Assembly (NCBI GenBank): GCA_963855995.1
Contig: OY979717.1
Location: 23,152,746 to 23,216,745, forward strand
Length of the DNA: 64,000 nucleotides
Direction: 5' to 3'
Origin: Muricea muricata
Taxonomy: Eukaryota > Cnidaria > Anthozoa > Malacalcyonacea > Plexauridae
The notes below the pieces were generated by a model. That model was given only the letters and a program-made list of their open reading frames with translations, had not been told where the DNA came from and searched no databases. The position numbers and the translations under genes were made by a program. Positions within the stretch are counted from its first letter, which is position 1. Every line of letters starts with the position of its first letter. Below, in pieces: positions 43,401-50,988 of the stretch.

Positions 43401-46249
43401 GGCCTTGGATTATCAAAACTGTGCCTCAGTTAAATTCAGGCTGGACTCCTGCCAGAAATTATCCAAATTCATCATTATTCGTCCTTTTTGAAAACATGCA
43501 TGAAAAAATGTTAAGATATTCAAGCCAAACGGCTAATTCCCAGCCCACAAGTGCATTCCATACGTTAGCCTGGAAATAAAAGAGAATTACTACCCCGGCT
43601 AGTTGTTGAACACAAAGCTTACTTGGTAATGACTCCATGATGAAGAATTGCTCGTAATAGGTTTTTCACAAGTTAGAAGCAATAATAATGATGGGACGAC
43701 CCATCTAAGATTGCACTCTCACCTGTCCATATATAGTTAATCACATTAATAATCTCGATCAATAAAACCACAATGATTTTTCTTCACGTTTAGATATATG
43801 TTGATGGCCCTTATGGAGCACCAGCCGAGCATTTTTACGAAGCTGAACATGCGGTGTTGATATCCAGCGGAATTGGAGTGACACCATTTGCTTCCATCTT
43901 GCAAACTATCATGTTGAGATACAAGAGTTCGTCACATACCTGTCCGAGCTGCGACCATTCCTGGGTTGGAAATGTACCATTTTCTTTGCGAAAATTGCAA
44001 AAGGTATGTACATCAATGTTTAACCATATGGTTTAACATATTCATTTCTTGCCTTGGACTTATTAGAATCCAAGGAAGGGCGATTAAGTAGGAGTGTGAT
44101 CCTACCATTTTTAATTCACTAGGTTGATTTCTTTTGGATCAACCGCGATCAAGCGTCTTTTGAATGGTTTATCAGTTTACTTGCGCAGTTGGAGATGGAA
44201 CAATCTGAACAACAAGGCGTGTTCAGTGAACATTTCTTGGACATGCATATTTATATGACCTCGGCCCTGAAGAAAGAAGACATCAAGGCACTGGGCCTAC
44301 AGCTTTCTCTAGAACTAATACATGAGAAGAAAGAAAAGGATCTGATTACCGGATTGAAAACAAGAACAAAACCAGGGCGCCCTGACTGGGATAAGGTAAG
44401 CCTATAGCTCTGTACATAAGTATATCAGAACCCATGGAGGTATGTAATACCTGTTAACGTGTATATGCAATGAAAATTTTCAAAAATGCACTTGACTGTA
44501 AATTAACTATGAAATTAAAAACTAATTGCCACCGATGCGAATATACATTCCGTACACGATCAGTAGCATCTTGAATAGTCGGTAGCATTATTGATCTTGT
44601 TTCAAAGCCTAATAACCGACTGATAACTTTCTGTGTTTTAAAATTTCAAAATATCAAACCCTTAAGCCCAATCCACATCGTGTAAAAGTGAAGTAAGTTA
44701 AGAAAAAACTGAGACCAAAGCAGCCTGGGAAGCGAGATCAATGATGTCATCGACCACGGTTCGTCTACGTTTTCTTAATATATTAGCGTCGCCGATCACG
44801 TTTAAATATAGACTATATAGCACGCCCATATATGTCCACGGATCAATTTTTGAACCAAGGTGGAAAGCAACCTTATACCGATACACTCTCACGATGAAGT
44901 CGCTTCCCATAGGACAGCATTTTGTCCTTTCCTGCCCTAGCGAAAGTATTCACACCACTGATTATTGTATATTTTGGAAAAACCTAATCAAATAATTTCT
45001 CCTCAAGAATGTTTCATGCACGGTGTTAATTCACTGTTCGTCCTATTTTATCGCATTGATCTCCATAACTCTTGAGAAGCCGAAAAATCACGATTTGAGG
45101 ATGCGAGAAATTCCTGTGTGGTAATTTTTGAAATTCTAATTCACACTAAACTGCATTGTCCAGATACTAAAATCTAAGAAACGTAAAGGCTATATACCAG
45201 TATCGACACAGGAGCTATGTAAAGGACTATATATAACTCAGAAATATTCTCTGCAAAAGATTTAAAAGAAGATTCAATGATTATTGTCTCTTTTAATTTC
45301 CCTATCGACTTACAATAGAGCTATGGCAAACATTTAAAATAAGTAGTATATTCACATAGAACATTCGTTTTGAAGCTTCAGAATTACTGCATGTGAATTA
45401 TTTTAATTATTACAATATACTCAGATAATTGCGTCACAAATTTCGTTTAATTGACCCGATCGACATCACCATGTTTAATGCATTTCATGCATTTGCTTCA
45501 TTGTATGCGTGGTTTTAAAATAGCTATGAAACAAAATTTTGTGCAACTACTTATTGATTGAAAGGTTATTATTATGCACTGTAATGTCATAAGTTGTGTA
45601 ATTTGCATATTGAATGAAGTTGAATATCTCTAGAAGGTAAAGAGTCGCAGATATTCTATAGAACGTTACACTGTGGCGTTAGGGGATCTTTGCAATGCAA
45701 TCAATAAGTAGTTGGACAAAATCTTGTTTCATGGGCACTGTAAGGGGCCATTTATTTTTTGTTAGCCTCTAACTAATTATGCGTTGAAAGATGCTATTCC
45801 AAAACCCATAATAGCTAGGTTTCTCTCGCGGTGTTTTAGTTCAGTTTAATGCATCAACATGGTTTTCCTATTCCTCACTTAAAATACACAATCAGGGTCC
45901 GTTGTATGAAAAAAGTGATTAAAGTTAACCATGATTAGTGGATACGTCAACCAATCAGAACAACGTAATCTGTACTTAATTTAATCACTATTTAACTACA
46001 AAACAATGATTAAGAAACCCTGCACAAAAGCGCAACCCCGTCTTGTGTAATTGAATATTACGTAGTGTGACAACATTGAAAGTGGTCGATAATGTTTTGA
46101 AATATAATTCTTTACAGATTTTTATAGAACTGAATGAACAAGATTATGGCCAAGTATCGGTGTTTTACTGCGGTAATCCTGCTCTTGGCACAATACTGAG
46201 GCGACAGTGTGAAAAACACAAGTTTGAATTTCGCTCTGAGAATTTCTAG
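22178..46249 (+). CDS. NOX5: NADPH oxidase 5 (NOX5), complete 15-exon gene
   Basis: Calcium-activated membrane enzyme that passes electrons from NADPH through FAD and two haems to oxygen, making superoxide. Exons: 22178-22426, 27815-27909, 28161-28284, 33853-33944, 34057-34171, 35296-35446, 35934-36144, 36884-37284, 38301-38467, 40605-40796, 41297-41577, 42336-42573, 43794-44003, 44123-44395, 46118-46249. All phases join and give 2931 nt, 976 aa plus stop. Order: EF-hand units (about aa 45-330), haem domain with six helices (about 375-595; His457/His471 and His541/His554, spaced 14 and 13 as in the NOX family), FAD motif HPFTIS (632), NADPH motifs DGPYG (776), GIGVTP (798), CGNP (951), and the terminal ENF. 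Human NOX5 is about 200 residues shorter; most of the extra length is N-terminal. The ATG follows an in-frame stop at 22169 and has AACATGG context. Family assignment is firm; exon 1 rests on phase fit and EF-like content only. Confidence 0.93.
23996..24580. mobile_element. Mariner-type MITE with about 200-bp inverted arms
   Basis: The ends CAGGGTGTATCAAAAAAAAG and a matching inverted copy are flanked by TA on both sides (23994-23995 and 24581-24582), as for Tc1/mariner insertions. The arms (23996-24200 and 24385-24580) pair closely, including AAAGACCAGGCTTTTAGC and CCGGTCGAAATC. No transposase. Confidence 0.85.
24829..25377. mobile_element. Non-autonomous TIR element
   Basis: The ends GGGCCTGTTCATATGGGAAG and CTTCTTCCCATATGAACCGG are inverted repeats. 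CATATGA words and GCGAGATCTCG-type palindromes recur inside. TGA flanks both sides, a possible 3-bp duplication. There is no coding sequence; open frames across it come from the repeats. Confidence 0.75.
26820..27370 (-). mobile_element. Possible GIY-YIG retroelement relic
   Basis: Minus-strand frames contain PGCNHTHI...SDRCLLTRLK, resembling the start of a retroelement GIY-YIG domain, with several frame breaks upstream toward 27366. The match is short, so the family is uncertain. Confidence 0.35.
27815..27909 (+). CDS. NOX5: NOX5 exon 2: EF-hand, loop aa 94-105
   Basis: Starts in phase 0 after TTCAG and ends two bases into a codon at GTGAGT. It encodes FADNLFNIFD followed by an EF loop DSNEQDLLSVQE. 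Acidic or amide ligands are present at loop positions 1, 3, 5 and 12, but the usual Gly at position 6 is Asp, so calcium affinity may be weak. Confidence 0.85.
28161..28284 (+). CDS. NOX5: NOX5 exon 3: degenerate EF unit
   Basis: Completes the split codon from exon 2 and ends in phase 0 at GTAAGT. It encodes a WFNNHF helix, a non-canonical loop (GNSDEGSYISRAQF) and an exit helix. This is the same layout as exon 5 (WIEDHF, then ITFEQF). Confidence 0.85.
28943..29178 (+). repeat. 5' LTR of the BEL/Pao element
   Basis: Begins TGTCGGAAACTGTT and ends TTCTCAACA. It carries a CGCACGTTTCACGCGTGAGAA palindromic block (paired by eye) and AATAAATAC near the end, a candidate poly(A) signal. It differs from the 3' copy at many positions and by several small indels, so the insertion is not recent. 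Confidence 0.9.
29181..29199 (+). other. Candidate primer-binding site of the BEL/Pao element
   Basis: TGGCATCCCTACAACGGGA lies two bases after the 5' LTR. The leading TGG fits a tRNA 3' CCA end. The tRNA species was not determined. Confidence 0.6.
32131..32308. mobile_element. Foldback element nested in the BEL/Pao integrase region
   Basis: 178-bp near-palindrome with ends GGCCGTGGCTAGAGC and its inverse, flanked by CAG on both sides (32128-32130 and 32309-32311). One arm carries an 11-base C run (G-rich in the other orientation), and the long stem includes TATTCATATATTCGTGTTAT. The integrase frame continues on both sides, so it inserted after the retroelement. Confidence 0.8.
33170..33180 (+). 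other. Polypurine tract of the BEL/Pao element
   Basis: GGGGGGAGGG directly before the 3' LTR, where plus-strand DNA synthesis would start. Confidence 0.75.
33181..33416 (+). repeat. 3' LTR of the BEL/Pao element
   Basis: Partner of 28943-29178, from TGTCGGAAACTG to TTCTCAACA, followed by the GAAC target duplication. Confidence 0.9.
33853..33944 (+). CDS. NOX5: NOX5 exon 4: canonical EF-hand, loop aa 166-177
   Basis: Starts in phase 0 and ends two bases into a codon at GTTAGT. It encodes FVGHLFTVFD and the loop DLDGNGEIQLKE, a textbook EF loop with ligands at 1, 3, 5, 9 and 12 and Gly at 6. It follows a 5.6 kb intron that holds the BEL/Pao element. Confidence 0.9.
34057..34171 (+). CDS. NOX5: NOX5 exon 5: degenerate EF-hand matching human EF1
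   Basis: Enters by completing the codon split in exon 4 and ends in phase 0 at GTATGT. The stretch KWYRWIEDHFN...ITFEQFKNALHLKK aligns by eye with the first, non-canonical EF-hand of vertebrate NOX5. Confidence 0.92.
35296..35446 (+). CDS. NOX5: NOX5 exon 6: canonical EF-hand (loop aa 237-248) and start of the next
   Basis: Starts in phase 0 after TCCAG and ends one base into a Gly codon at GTAAGT. It encodes FFSKRFFSLFD with loop DTDGDGSIDMKE, then KLKFLFNVYDID, the start of the third classical EF-hand. The open frame also runs upstream to 35152, but that part lies before the acceptor and is intronic. Confidence 0.95.
35934..36144 (+). CDS. NOX5: NOX5 exon 7: last two canonical EF loops
   Basis: Completes the loop at aa 273-284 (DIDGNGSLNKEE) and encodes the loop at aa 317-328 (DADHNGEITFKE), then FPSVAENLTI, a conserved link to the membrane domain. 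It ends two bases into a codon at GTAAGT. Confidence 0.95.
36884..37284 (+). CDS. NOX5: NOX5 exon 8: basic linker and first membrane helices with haem His pair
   Basis: The start at 36884 is the only nearby AG that keeps the frame open. It encodes a Lys/Arg-rich linker (aa 355-371), a helix around 380-401, GMCLNFNCMFILVLML, and a helix with DFHKAV (His457) and LHFIGH (His471). It ends one base into a codon at GTAAGT. Confidence 0.95.
37640..38022. repeat. 383-bp hairpin element in NOX5 intron 8
   Basis: GGACCATTCCCCAATTAGAC at the left pairs with GTCTAATTGGGGAATGGTCC at the right. The arms pair along nearly their full length of about 190 bp, meeting around GGAAAAGCGTTACCAC and GTGGTAACGC. 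No coding sequence. Probably a MITE; the target duplication is unclear. Confidence 0.88.
38301..38467 (+). CDS. NOX5: NOX5 exon 9: extracellular loop and membrane helix
   Basis: It encodes WEYLFTTKAGEGWVGGTAG, then a hydrophobic helix and RRSGHFE, all conserved in NOX5 proteins. It ends in phase 0 before GTATCA, a weaker donor than the others; the protein match to exon 10 fixes it. Confidence 0.93.
38646..38730. repeat. Half copy of the G-run foldback family
   Basis: ACTAGAGCATTCATTGTGG, then an 11-base G run, then TATATTCACTTATTTCTGTT and GCCCAACGAACTCCTTTT. This follows the same order as the left arm of the foldback at 32131, but with no right arm. Confidence 0.5.
39556..39735. repeat. 180-bp foldback with telomere-like insert
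   Basis: ATCCGAACGTTGTATTCCAAT pairs (one mismatch) with the segment ending TTGGGATACAACGTTCGGAT. The centre holds CTGACCCTAACCCTAAC (39666-39682). Similar ACATGTTAAAA...GTGTTTTG sequences lie outside on both sides (about 39413 and 39854). Confidence 0.65.
40026..40107. repeat. Short tandem duplication
   Basis: CAGAAACGGAGCGAATTTAA and CAGAGACGGGGCGAATTTAA start two units about 54 bp apart, with AACTCC after each. The first is followed by CTCGCCTACGACAGGCGGAG, a small hairpin. Confidence 0.55.
40285..40454. repeat. 170-bp foldback
   Basis: ACAAACATACTTACAGGTTC pairs with GAACCTGCAAGTATGTTTGG. An internal GGAGGTTTCCCAAA and GGGAAACTTTCAGCCGCC give further partial pairing. Confidence 0.65.
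40605..40796 (+). CDS. NOX5: NOX5 exon 10: second haem His pair
   Basis: 64 codons between TACAG and GTAAGC. It encodes FFYTHHLFVVWWTLLILHAPNFWKW, in which His541 and His554 have the family spacing. It then gives the last membrane helix and the start of the dehydrogenase domain. Confidence 0.95.
41297..41577 (+). CDS. NOX5: NOX5 exon 11: FAD-binding domain
   Basis: It encodes KSGDYVLVNIP, then YEWHPFTISSSPEQ (FAD site) and TIWLHIRAVGTWT. It ends in a Lys/Arg/Ser-rich stretch (KSRSRRKTISH) that corresponds in position to the phosphorylated linker of human NOX5. It ends two bases into an Arg codon completed by exon 12. Confidence 0.95.
41647..41808. mobile_element. Rearranged tRNA-derived SINE, copy A
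   Basis: Its left two thirds are the reverse complement of copy B, from the GTGATGCTACTCCGAG tail back through a B box (GGATTCGAACC at 41714-41724). The tRNA 5' part is missing. A second tail (CTCGGAGTAGCATCACAATA to ATCACCAT) follows in direct orientation, so the copy is itself a hairpin of two tails. Confidence 0.75.
41899..42063 (+). mobile_element. tRNA-derived SINE, copy B
   Basis: The A box GTAGCTCAGTTGGTAGAGC and B box GGTTCGAATCC (41951-41961) form a tRNA-like head. A non-tRNA body (AGCCTGCCCAGTGTGGC) and a tail (ACCCGAGTACAACATCACCAT) precede an ATGT repeat. The acceptor and T stems have mismatches, which argues against a working tRNA. Confidence 0.8.
42336..42573 (+). CDS. NOX5: NOX5 exon 12: variable linker
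   Basis: About 80 residues between the FAD and NADPH lobes. They are rich in Arg, Ser and Asn, with a run of five Asn, then an acidic/Ser stretch. No family motif is visible. Inclusion rests on exact phase fit to both neighbours (two bases, then phase 0) and a GTGAGA donor. The exon could be skipped in some transcripts only if the frame is restored elsewhere, because its length is not a multiple of three. Confidence 0.8.
43794..44003 (+). CDS. NOX5: NOX5 exon 13: NADPH-binding core
   Basis: 70 codons in phase 0. It encodes YVDGPYGAPAEHFYEAEHAV, then the SSGIGVTPFASIL pyrophosphate loop and HTCPSCDHSW, a NOX5-type Cys motif. The donor is GTATGT. Confidence 0.95.
44123..44395 (+). CDS. NOX5: NOX5 exon 14: NADPH domain
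   Basis: 91 codons. It encodes FFWINRDQASFEWF, HIYMTSALKKEDIKALGLQL and ITGLKTRTKPGRPDW, all strongly NOX5-like. The preceding intron is only 119 bp. Confidence 0.95.
44396..46117 (+). other. NOX5: NOX5 intron 14
   Basis: 1.7 kb. Open frames on both strands at 44698-44995 (GACCAAAGCAGCCTGGGAAG region) look like repeat sequence without a protein match. A GGGTCCGTTGTATGAAAAAA block near 45897 resembles a MITE end, with a weak partner at about 46010. No host exon was seen. Confidence 0.5.
46118..46249 (+). CDS. NOX5: NOX5 exon 15: C-terminus
   Basis: 43 codons plus a TAG stop. It encodes VSVFYCGNPALGTILRRQCE and ends in SENF, the conserved NOX C-terminus. The first candidate poly(A) signal (AATAAA) is near 46550. 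Confidence 0.95.
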   Translation: MFIELNEQDYGQVSVFYCGNPALGTILRRQCEKHKFEFRSENF

Positions 46250-46529
46250 GGACGTTTGCAGTGGTCTAATTTGGTTGTTTTTATTATATTTACCATAGAA
46301 AAAGATTTTTCGATTTACCTATCATATCAATTCTGTTGACAAATTTACTGACGATCGATAAGTAGAGCGATCGATACTTGATCAGGTGATAAGTCTCACC
46401 TGCACAGATCAGGTAGAATTGGTGGGGTTTTTTGCCATAAAATTATGTTTTTAGTTGTAAATTATAGGATATTATCATTAGCGAAACCCTATTGAAATTT
46501 TTTACGATATACATGGATGGGATAGAACA

Positions 46530-47245
46530 ATTGGAGCACCATAAGGAATAATAAAAAAAGTATTATATTCGTACTTTCAAGTGCTCTAGGACGAAACTCT
46601 AACACACGACGGAAATAAATTATTTCGATTCACAGGGCGAAAGACCAAGCATTTATTTTAATTATCACCATGCATATTGTAAAATTTGAAGAAAAATACG
46701 AATCAGATAAAAATTAACGCAGTCTAAAGCATCTTTCCCCATTGAAATCTAATCTCATTCAATAAAATTTGTCCTTTCAGACCTTAAACTCTAAGCATGC
46801 ACGCAATGCATGATGGGACCCCAATTTAAGCAGCTTAGAAAGCATGTGTTGAGCCCATTTTTGTAGAGACATGGTAACTAACCCCCAAAAAAACATTCCA
46901 CTCACAGATAGCCCCAATATGCAAATCTAAAGCTTAAAATTTGTCCCCCATCATCCTTTGCGCGCTTAGAGTTTAAAGTTTCAAAGCACAACCTTTTTTA
47001 AATTAGCTGTTATTAAAATTGACAAATTTCAGCTTGGGTAGTAGAATTAATGCATCTTGTTAGCCTGGTTGATTGTTTCTCATGTTTTGTCCTTATTCGC
47101 TGTCCTAATAATAATGGCTAGCAGTGAAAATATGCGACTTGCTAAAGCCTGGTCTTACCGTCCGTGGAAGAATAATTTCTGCAGATTAAGTCATGAACTC
47201 GTCAAAGTACACCAAAGTTCGATTACTTTTTTTCGATGCACCCTG
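46530..47245. mobile_element. Diverged relative of the mariner-type MITE
   Basis: The right arm (47120-47245) matches the 23996-24580 element: AATATGCGACTTGCTAAAGC, CTGGTCTTACCG, AAAGTTCGATTAC and a CACCCTG end before TA. The left arm is eroded but keeps AAGTGCTCTAGGACG and CGAAAGACCAAGC. A middle insert of about 250 bp (GCATGCACGCAATGCATGATGGGA) carries no gene. Confidence 0.6.
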
Positions 47246-47259
47246 TATATGATTCAAAG

Positions 47260-48680
47260 TCAAACGGTTTGCAAAAACTGGGAGACGATAATTGCAACAT
47301 GATATGGTCAATGGGGGTCGTCACGAAGGAGGTTTCTAATCCCAGTTTCCCGAAACAACTTAACTTCTGGCTAAATTCTAGTGACTCAGAGCCTGATATC
47401 CCATTATCTCGTAGCGTATTTTTCTTAATTATAAATTTTAATGCTATTCCCATCTTGTAATTTTGTTGTCATTAAATCCCAGCCCCAATGCAGACTTGGA
47501 CTGGCCTCAATTAAGGGGCCTTGCCATTCTAGCATTGAGAGTAGCCCTGAAATTTTTTGCTGTCCTGAATGTTTTAGGTGAAGATTTTATGGTATTCTGG
47601 AGAGAACATGATGAATTATTTAACTGCTTCCCTGAAGGGCTCAAAAATTCCAAATCACTCCCATCCGGTCCCTTTTATTTTCGTTTCGTACTGCCTGATA
47701 GTCTGTTTTAAACATCATTGAACGTTTACAAATACGGAAATTAAACAGCAATTGTCAAGGGCCCATTTGATGTCCCAGTAGGGGCCCATGTGCCATATGG
47801 CACAGTGGCACATAGGCCAGTCCGAGCCTGCCCCAATGCATAATACCAAAGCTACTGTATTCACTACAGATATAACAGACCATTACATCACTTACAACAT
47901 GCAGGATGCAAATATATTAATGACATTGCCATAAAGATCTGTAACGTGACACCGGCTGGTTAAACGCACCTCCTGATGTGCAAAATAAGGGAGTTGATGT
48001 AAACAATTGTTTCGATGAAAAAATGGTCGACTCAAAACAAAGGAATGCATCAAATCCTGCGAACACATGATTGCTTTTTAATTTTGAAAATGATGTTTAT
48101 ATATACACAAAGAAAGCCCTTATTATCAACCATGTTAAATCGAGCATTTCGGTGATCATCTGCGTGGAAGTATTTTACCGAGGAATGGGGGCGACTGGGA
48201 GTATTTCTTTGTTTCTTTGGGTTCTTCGTGTCTTCGATATCCTCCTTGTCCATTGTACAGCATATTCTCGATATTTATCAGCAAGAAATATCAAACAGCG
48301 ACAGAGAGTGCCCCTGTCAAATTACGAAGAAAAGGAAAGCGTGTTGCGATTGCTTGTTTCATTCAAAATCTGCTGACGTATTGAGGAGACAACTTAATCA
48401 TCAGTGAGAGCCTACGCATTATTTTTCAGATTACGCTAGTTTTTTTGAAGGTTGGCGACCTACATATCTAATTAATAGTGGTCCGGACAACACAAGGTAT
48501 GCATCGTACAGGACGTCATCGGTTCGGTAAATTCCTGTTGTCTCAATTCTACTTCCCAGTTTGATCACTCGAGATTAAGAAACGTTGACCCTTTAACTGT
48601 AAATTAATGTCTGAAAATGTATAATTTAGGTGGGTCTTTTGAACATGCTCATCCGCACGGGTTTTCCCTTTCGTATTTCG
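47260..48680. other. Intergenic sequence
   Basis: Only short open frames without recognisable motifs. A GGGGCCCATGTGCCATATGG palindromic patch lies near 47785-47815. Confidence 0.4.
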
Positions 48681-48687
48681 GCAGTAA

Positions 48688-50638
48688 GGTGGCATGTGGC
48701 AAAACGCGGACTGGACTGGTAAAACGTGGACTGGACTCGATTAGTAAAACGCGGACTGGTCCTGCAATTATTTGGTTAATTCCATTCATTTTCCCCGCTC
48801 TTCCCTACTTAACATCAAATCCTTCCAGTACTTTATCGTGCTTTACCGGTGCTTTATCATTTCTTTCGTCCGCCCATTCTTTCCACGTACGATCTGCCCA
48901 AGCTGTATTATGTCTGGTGTTTAACGGGATTCGGCTTTCTTTCCTTTTCCCCAACTCTTCATCGCTGATAAGTGGTATATTTCTCTTATTTGTCGATTCG
49001 GCATGACTTGTAATTGCACTAGTAGCTAGATTCTTTGTAGTCAACAAAATCACGATTTTAAAATACTTGCAGTTATACTTAGTTCGTCAGTCTAAAATAA
49101 TGCGGTTCGGTAAAAATGTATATACGTATTTTGGGTTAATCCTGATAGCGAGAAGTCGTCTTCATCCACTCTCCTTTTTGCTTGTGAATCGAAGCAACTC
49201 ATTTGGCTAAAAGCCCCGAAAATTCAGGAATCGAATAAATTAAACTGTGCCGTAAAGCTCCTTTGCGATTCTCCGTCTCTTTAAGTAAAGTATGCTCTAA
49301 TTTAGCCCCACAAATTTGAGCATACTATTGTTGTTTGCAAATTAGAGTAAACAACAATTTCTATGCAAGTTGTATCATGCAACTAATAAATCCTAAATTA
49401 TTCTTTTGAGAAAACCCTCTCAGTCGTGAAATATAAGTGAAGTCAGTTATTAAATCTCTCGAATGTCGGCTTTAGCCGAATACGGGCTTCGCTGTCAGGC
49501 TGTATTTGGCTAAGAGCCTCGTTTCTCGGGCTTTAACGCTCACTTACCACTTTACGGCCAAAACAATATGGAGTTGTATTGCGAAATGAGTCTACGAGAC
49601 GGTTTTATCGCAATTTTGAATCGTTGCTTTTGGTATTAGCGGAACAAAATATTTTCTCTTTTTTGGAGGGATATTGTTCTAACTTTTGCCAAAATATCCC
49701 TGGTAAAGACGTTTGGCAAGGTGCGCACTTGAAGTCTATTTTCGGCAGAATCCTTGGCAACGGTCTTTGATGATGGTATTTTCACTAACCTAGTAACCTG
49801 AATGCTACAACGCTCTGACAGAATGCAAACTGATGTCAAATGGTTTGAACGAAAGGTAAAGAATCGGTTTCTAGCATTCGTGTTTCTAAAACAAGCGGAA
49901 AGTGTAGAAATTAATTTATAGTCGGCGTTGTTCGGGTTCATATAAATTTGTTCTTCACAAGCTATGTACAAATTTGTGCAATTCTGGCATTAGTATATTT
50001 GTATTAGCGATTCAGATTGAAATAGGATTTAAATGATGTAAAAACATTGATACATATGTTAAATAATTGTTTGTTCATAAGGCGCTTTTGCTCGTTCACT
50101 ATTAATAAATCGTCTCTTGATTCTAGCTAAATGAATGGTCGAATGTCGGGACACTGAGGATTTTTATACAATGAGATAATTTGGTGATCCGAGCTGTTGT
50201 ACTAATTTAAGCAGCACTATATGCAAACTTCAAACATTTGACGGTTTTTAAAAAAGGATCCCACGGTATTATAACTATAAAGGTAACCAGCTTCTTGGTA
50301 TATATAGCCATTTAGAAGTACTTGTGGCAAGCAAAGATTTCTTTGAGAATGACTCTATTTCCCGCAGATTGATGCAGCTGGCTTTATTAGCTAGCGAATG
50401 CTCCCAGTGGCACTGCACGACTGATGCTCTTATATTATCCAGCTACGCAGGAGGGTCACTTAGATCCAGATTGCGCGCTGGTTCCTAACATATTAACCTT
50501 GGTTACTACGTAAACTAAGTACATAGAATGACGTAACCTCATCTAATCTAGTCCAGTCCAGTCCGCGTTTTACACGTTAATAGTTTCACCAGTCCAGTCC
50601 GCGTTTTGTCAGTCCGCGTTTTACCACATGCCGCACCA
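48688..50638. mobile_element. 1.95 kb element bounded by inverted GCGGACTGG subrepeats
   Basis: Left end (48688-48770) has GGCATGTGGCAAAACGCGG, then three ACTGGACTGG/AAAACG(C/T)GG units. Right end (50555-50638) has the inverted equivalent, ending CGTTTTACCACATGCCGCACC. The interior contains a recombinase-like fragment on the - strand and otherwise unrecognised sequence (49060-50550). The target duplication was not resolved. Confidence 0.6.
48805..49053 (-). pseudogene. Fragment of a KIAA1958/Crypton-like recombinase N-terminal region
   Basis: The - frame contains IPLNTRHNTAWADRTWKEWA, a pattern typical of the N-terminal part of DUF3504/KIAA1958-like proteins derived from tyrosine-recombinase transposons. 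It covers only the beginning of such a protein; no catalytic domain follows. The assignment rests on one short block. Confidence 0.4.
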
Positions 50639-50988
50639 GGCTGTATAATTAATAAATTATGCCGATATCCGCTAATAAAAACGTCCCGCCCAATGAATGC
50701 CCACGAAAACGGCACGTGACTTATGGTATGTTATTCTTCTTGTCGAGTCTCGGGATTTGTTTATCATGTGAGACAAGACTTCGTGTACGAGTGTACAACA
50801 CTGAAGTAAAAACAGAATCTGTTGCTATTTGGTACTTGGCTTTCGACAAAAGCATTCATACTTAAATAGCATTATATTTCGCCAACATTTTTCCAATAGG
50901 GGAAATTTTGTTTAGCAAAATTTTACCGCCGTTTTATTTCGACGCTTCCAGCCACATCGAAGGACATGTAACGTAGTATTGTAGTACC

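Noticed and set aside
44698-44995. Overlapping ORFs on both strands in intron 14
   Set aside because: No motif on either strand; the sequence looks like an old repeat.
49579-49971. ORFs on both strands within the 1.95 kb element
   Set aside because: Mutually overlapping and without any recognisable domain.
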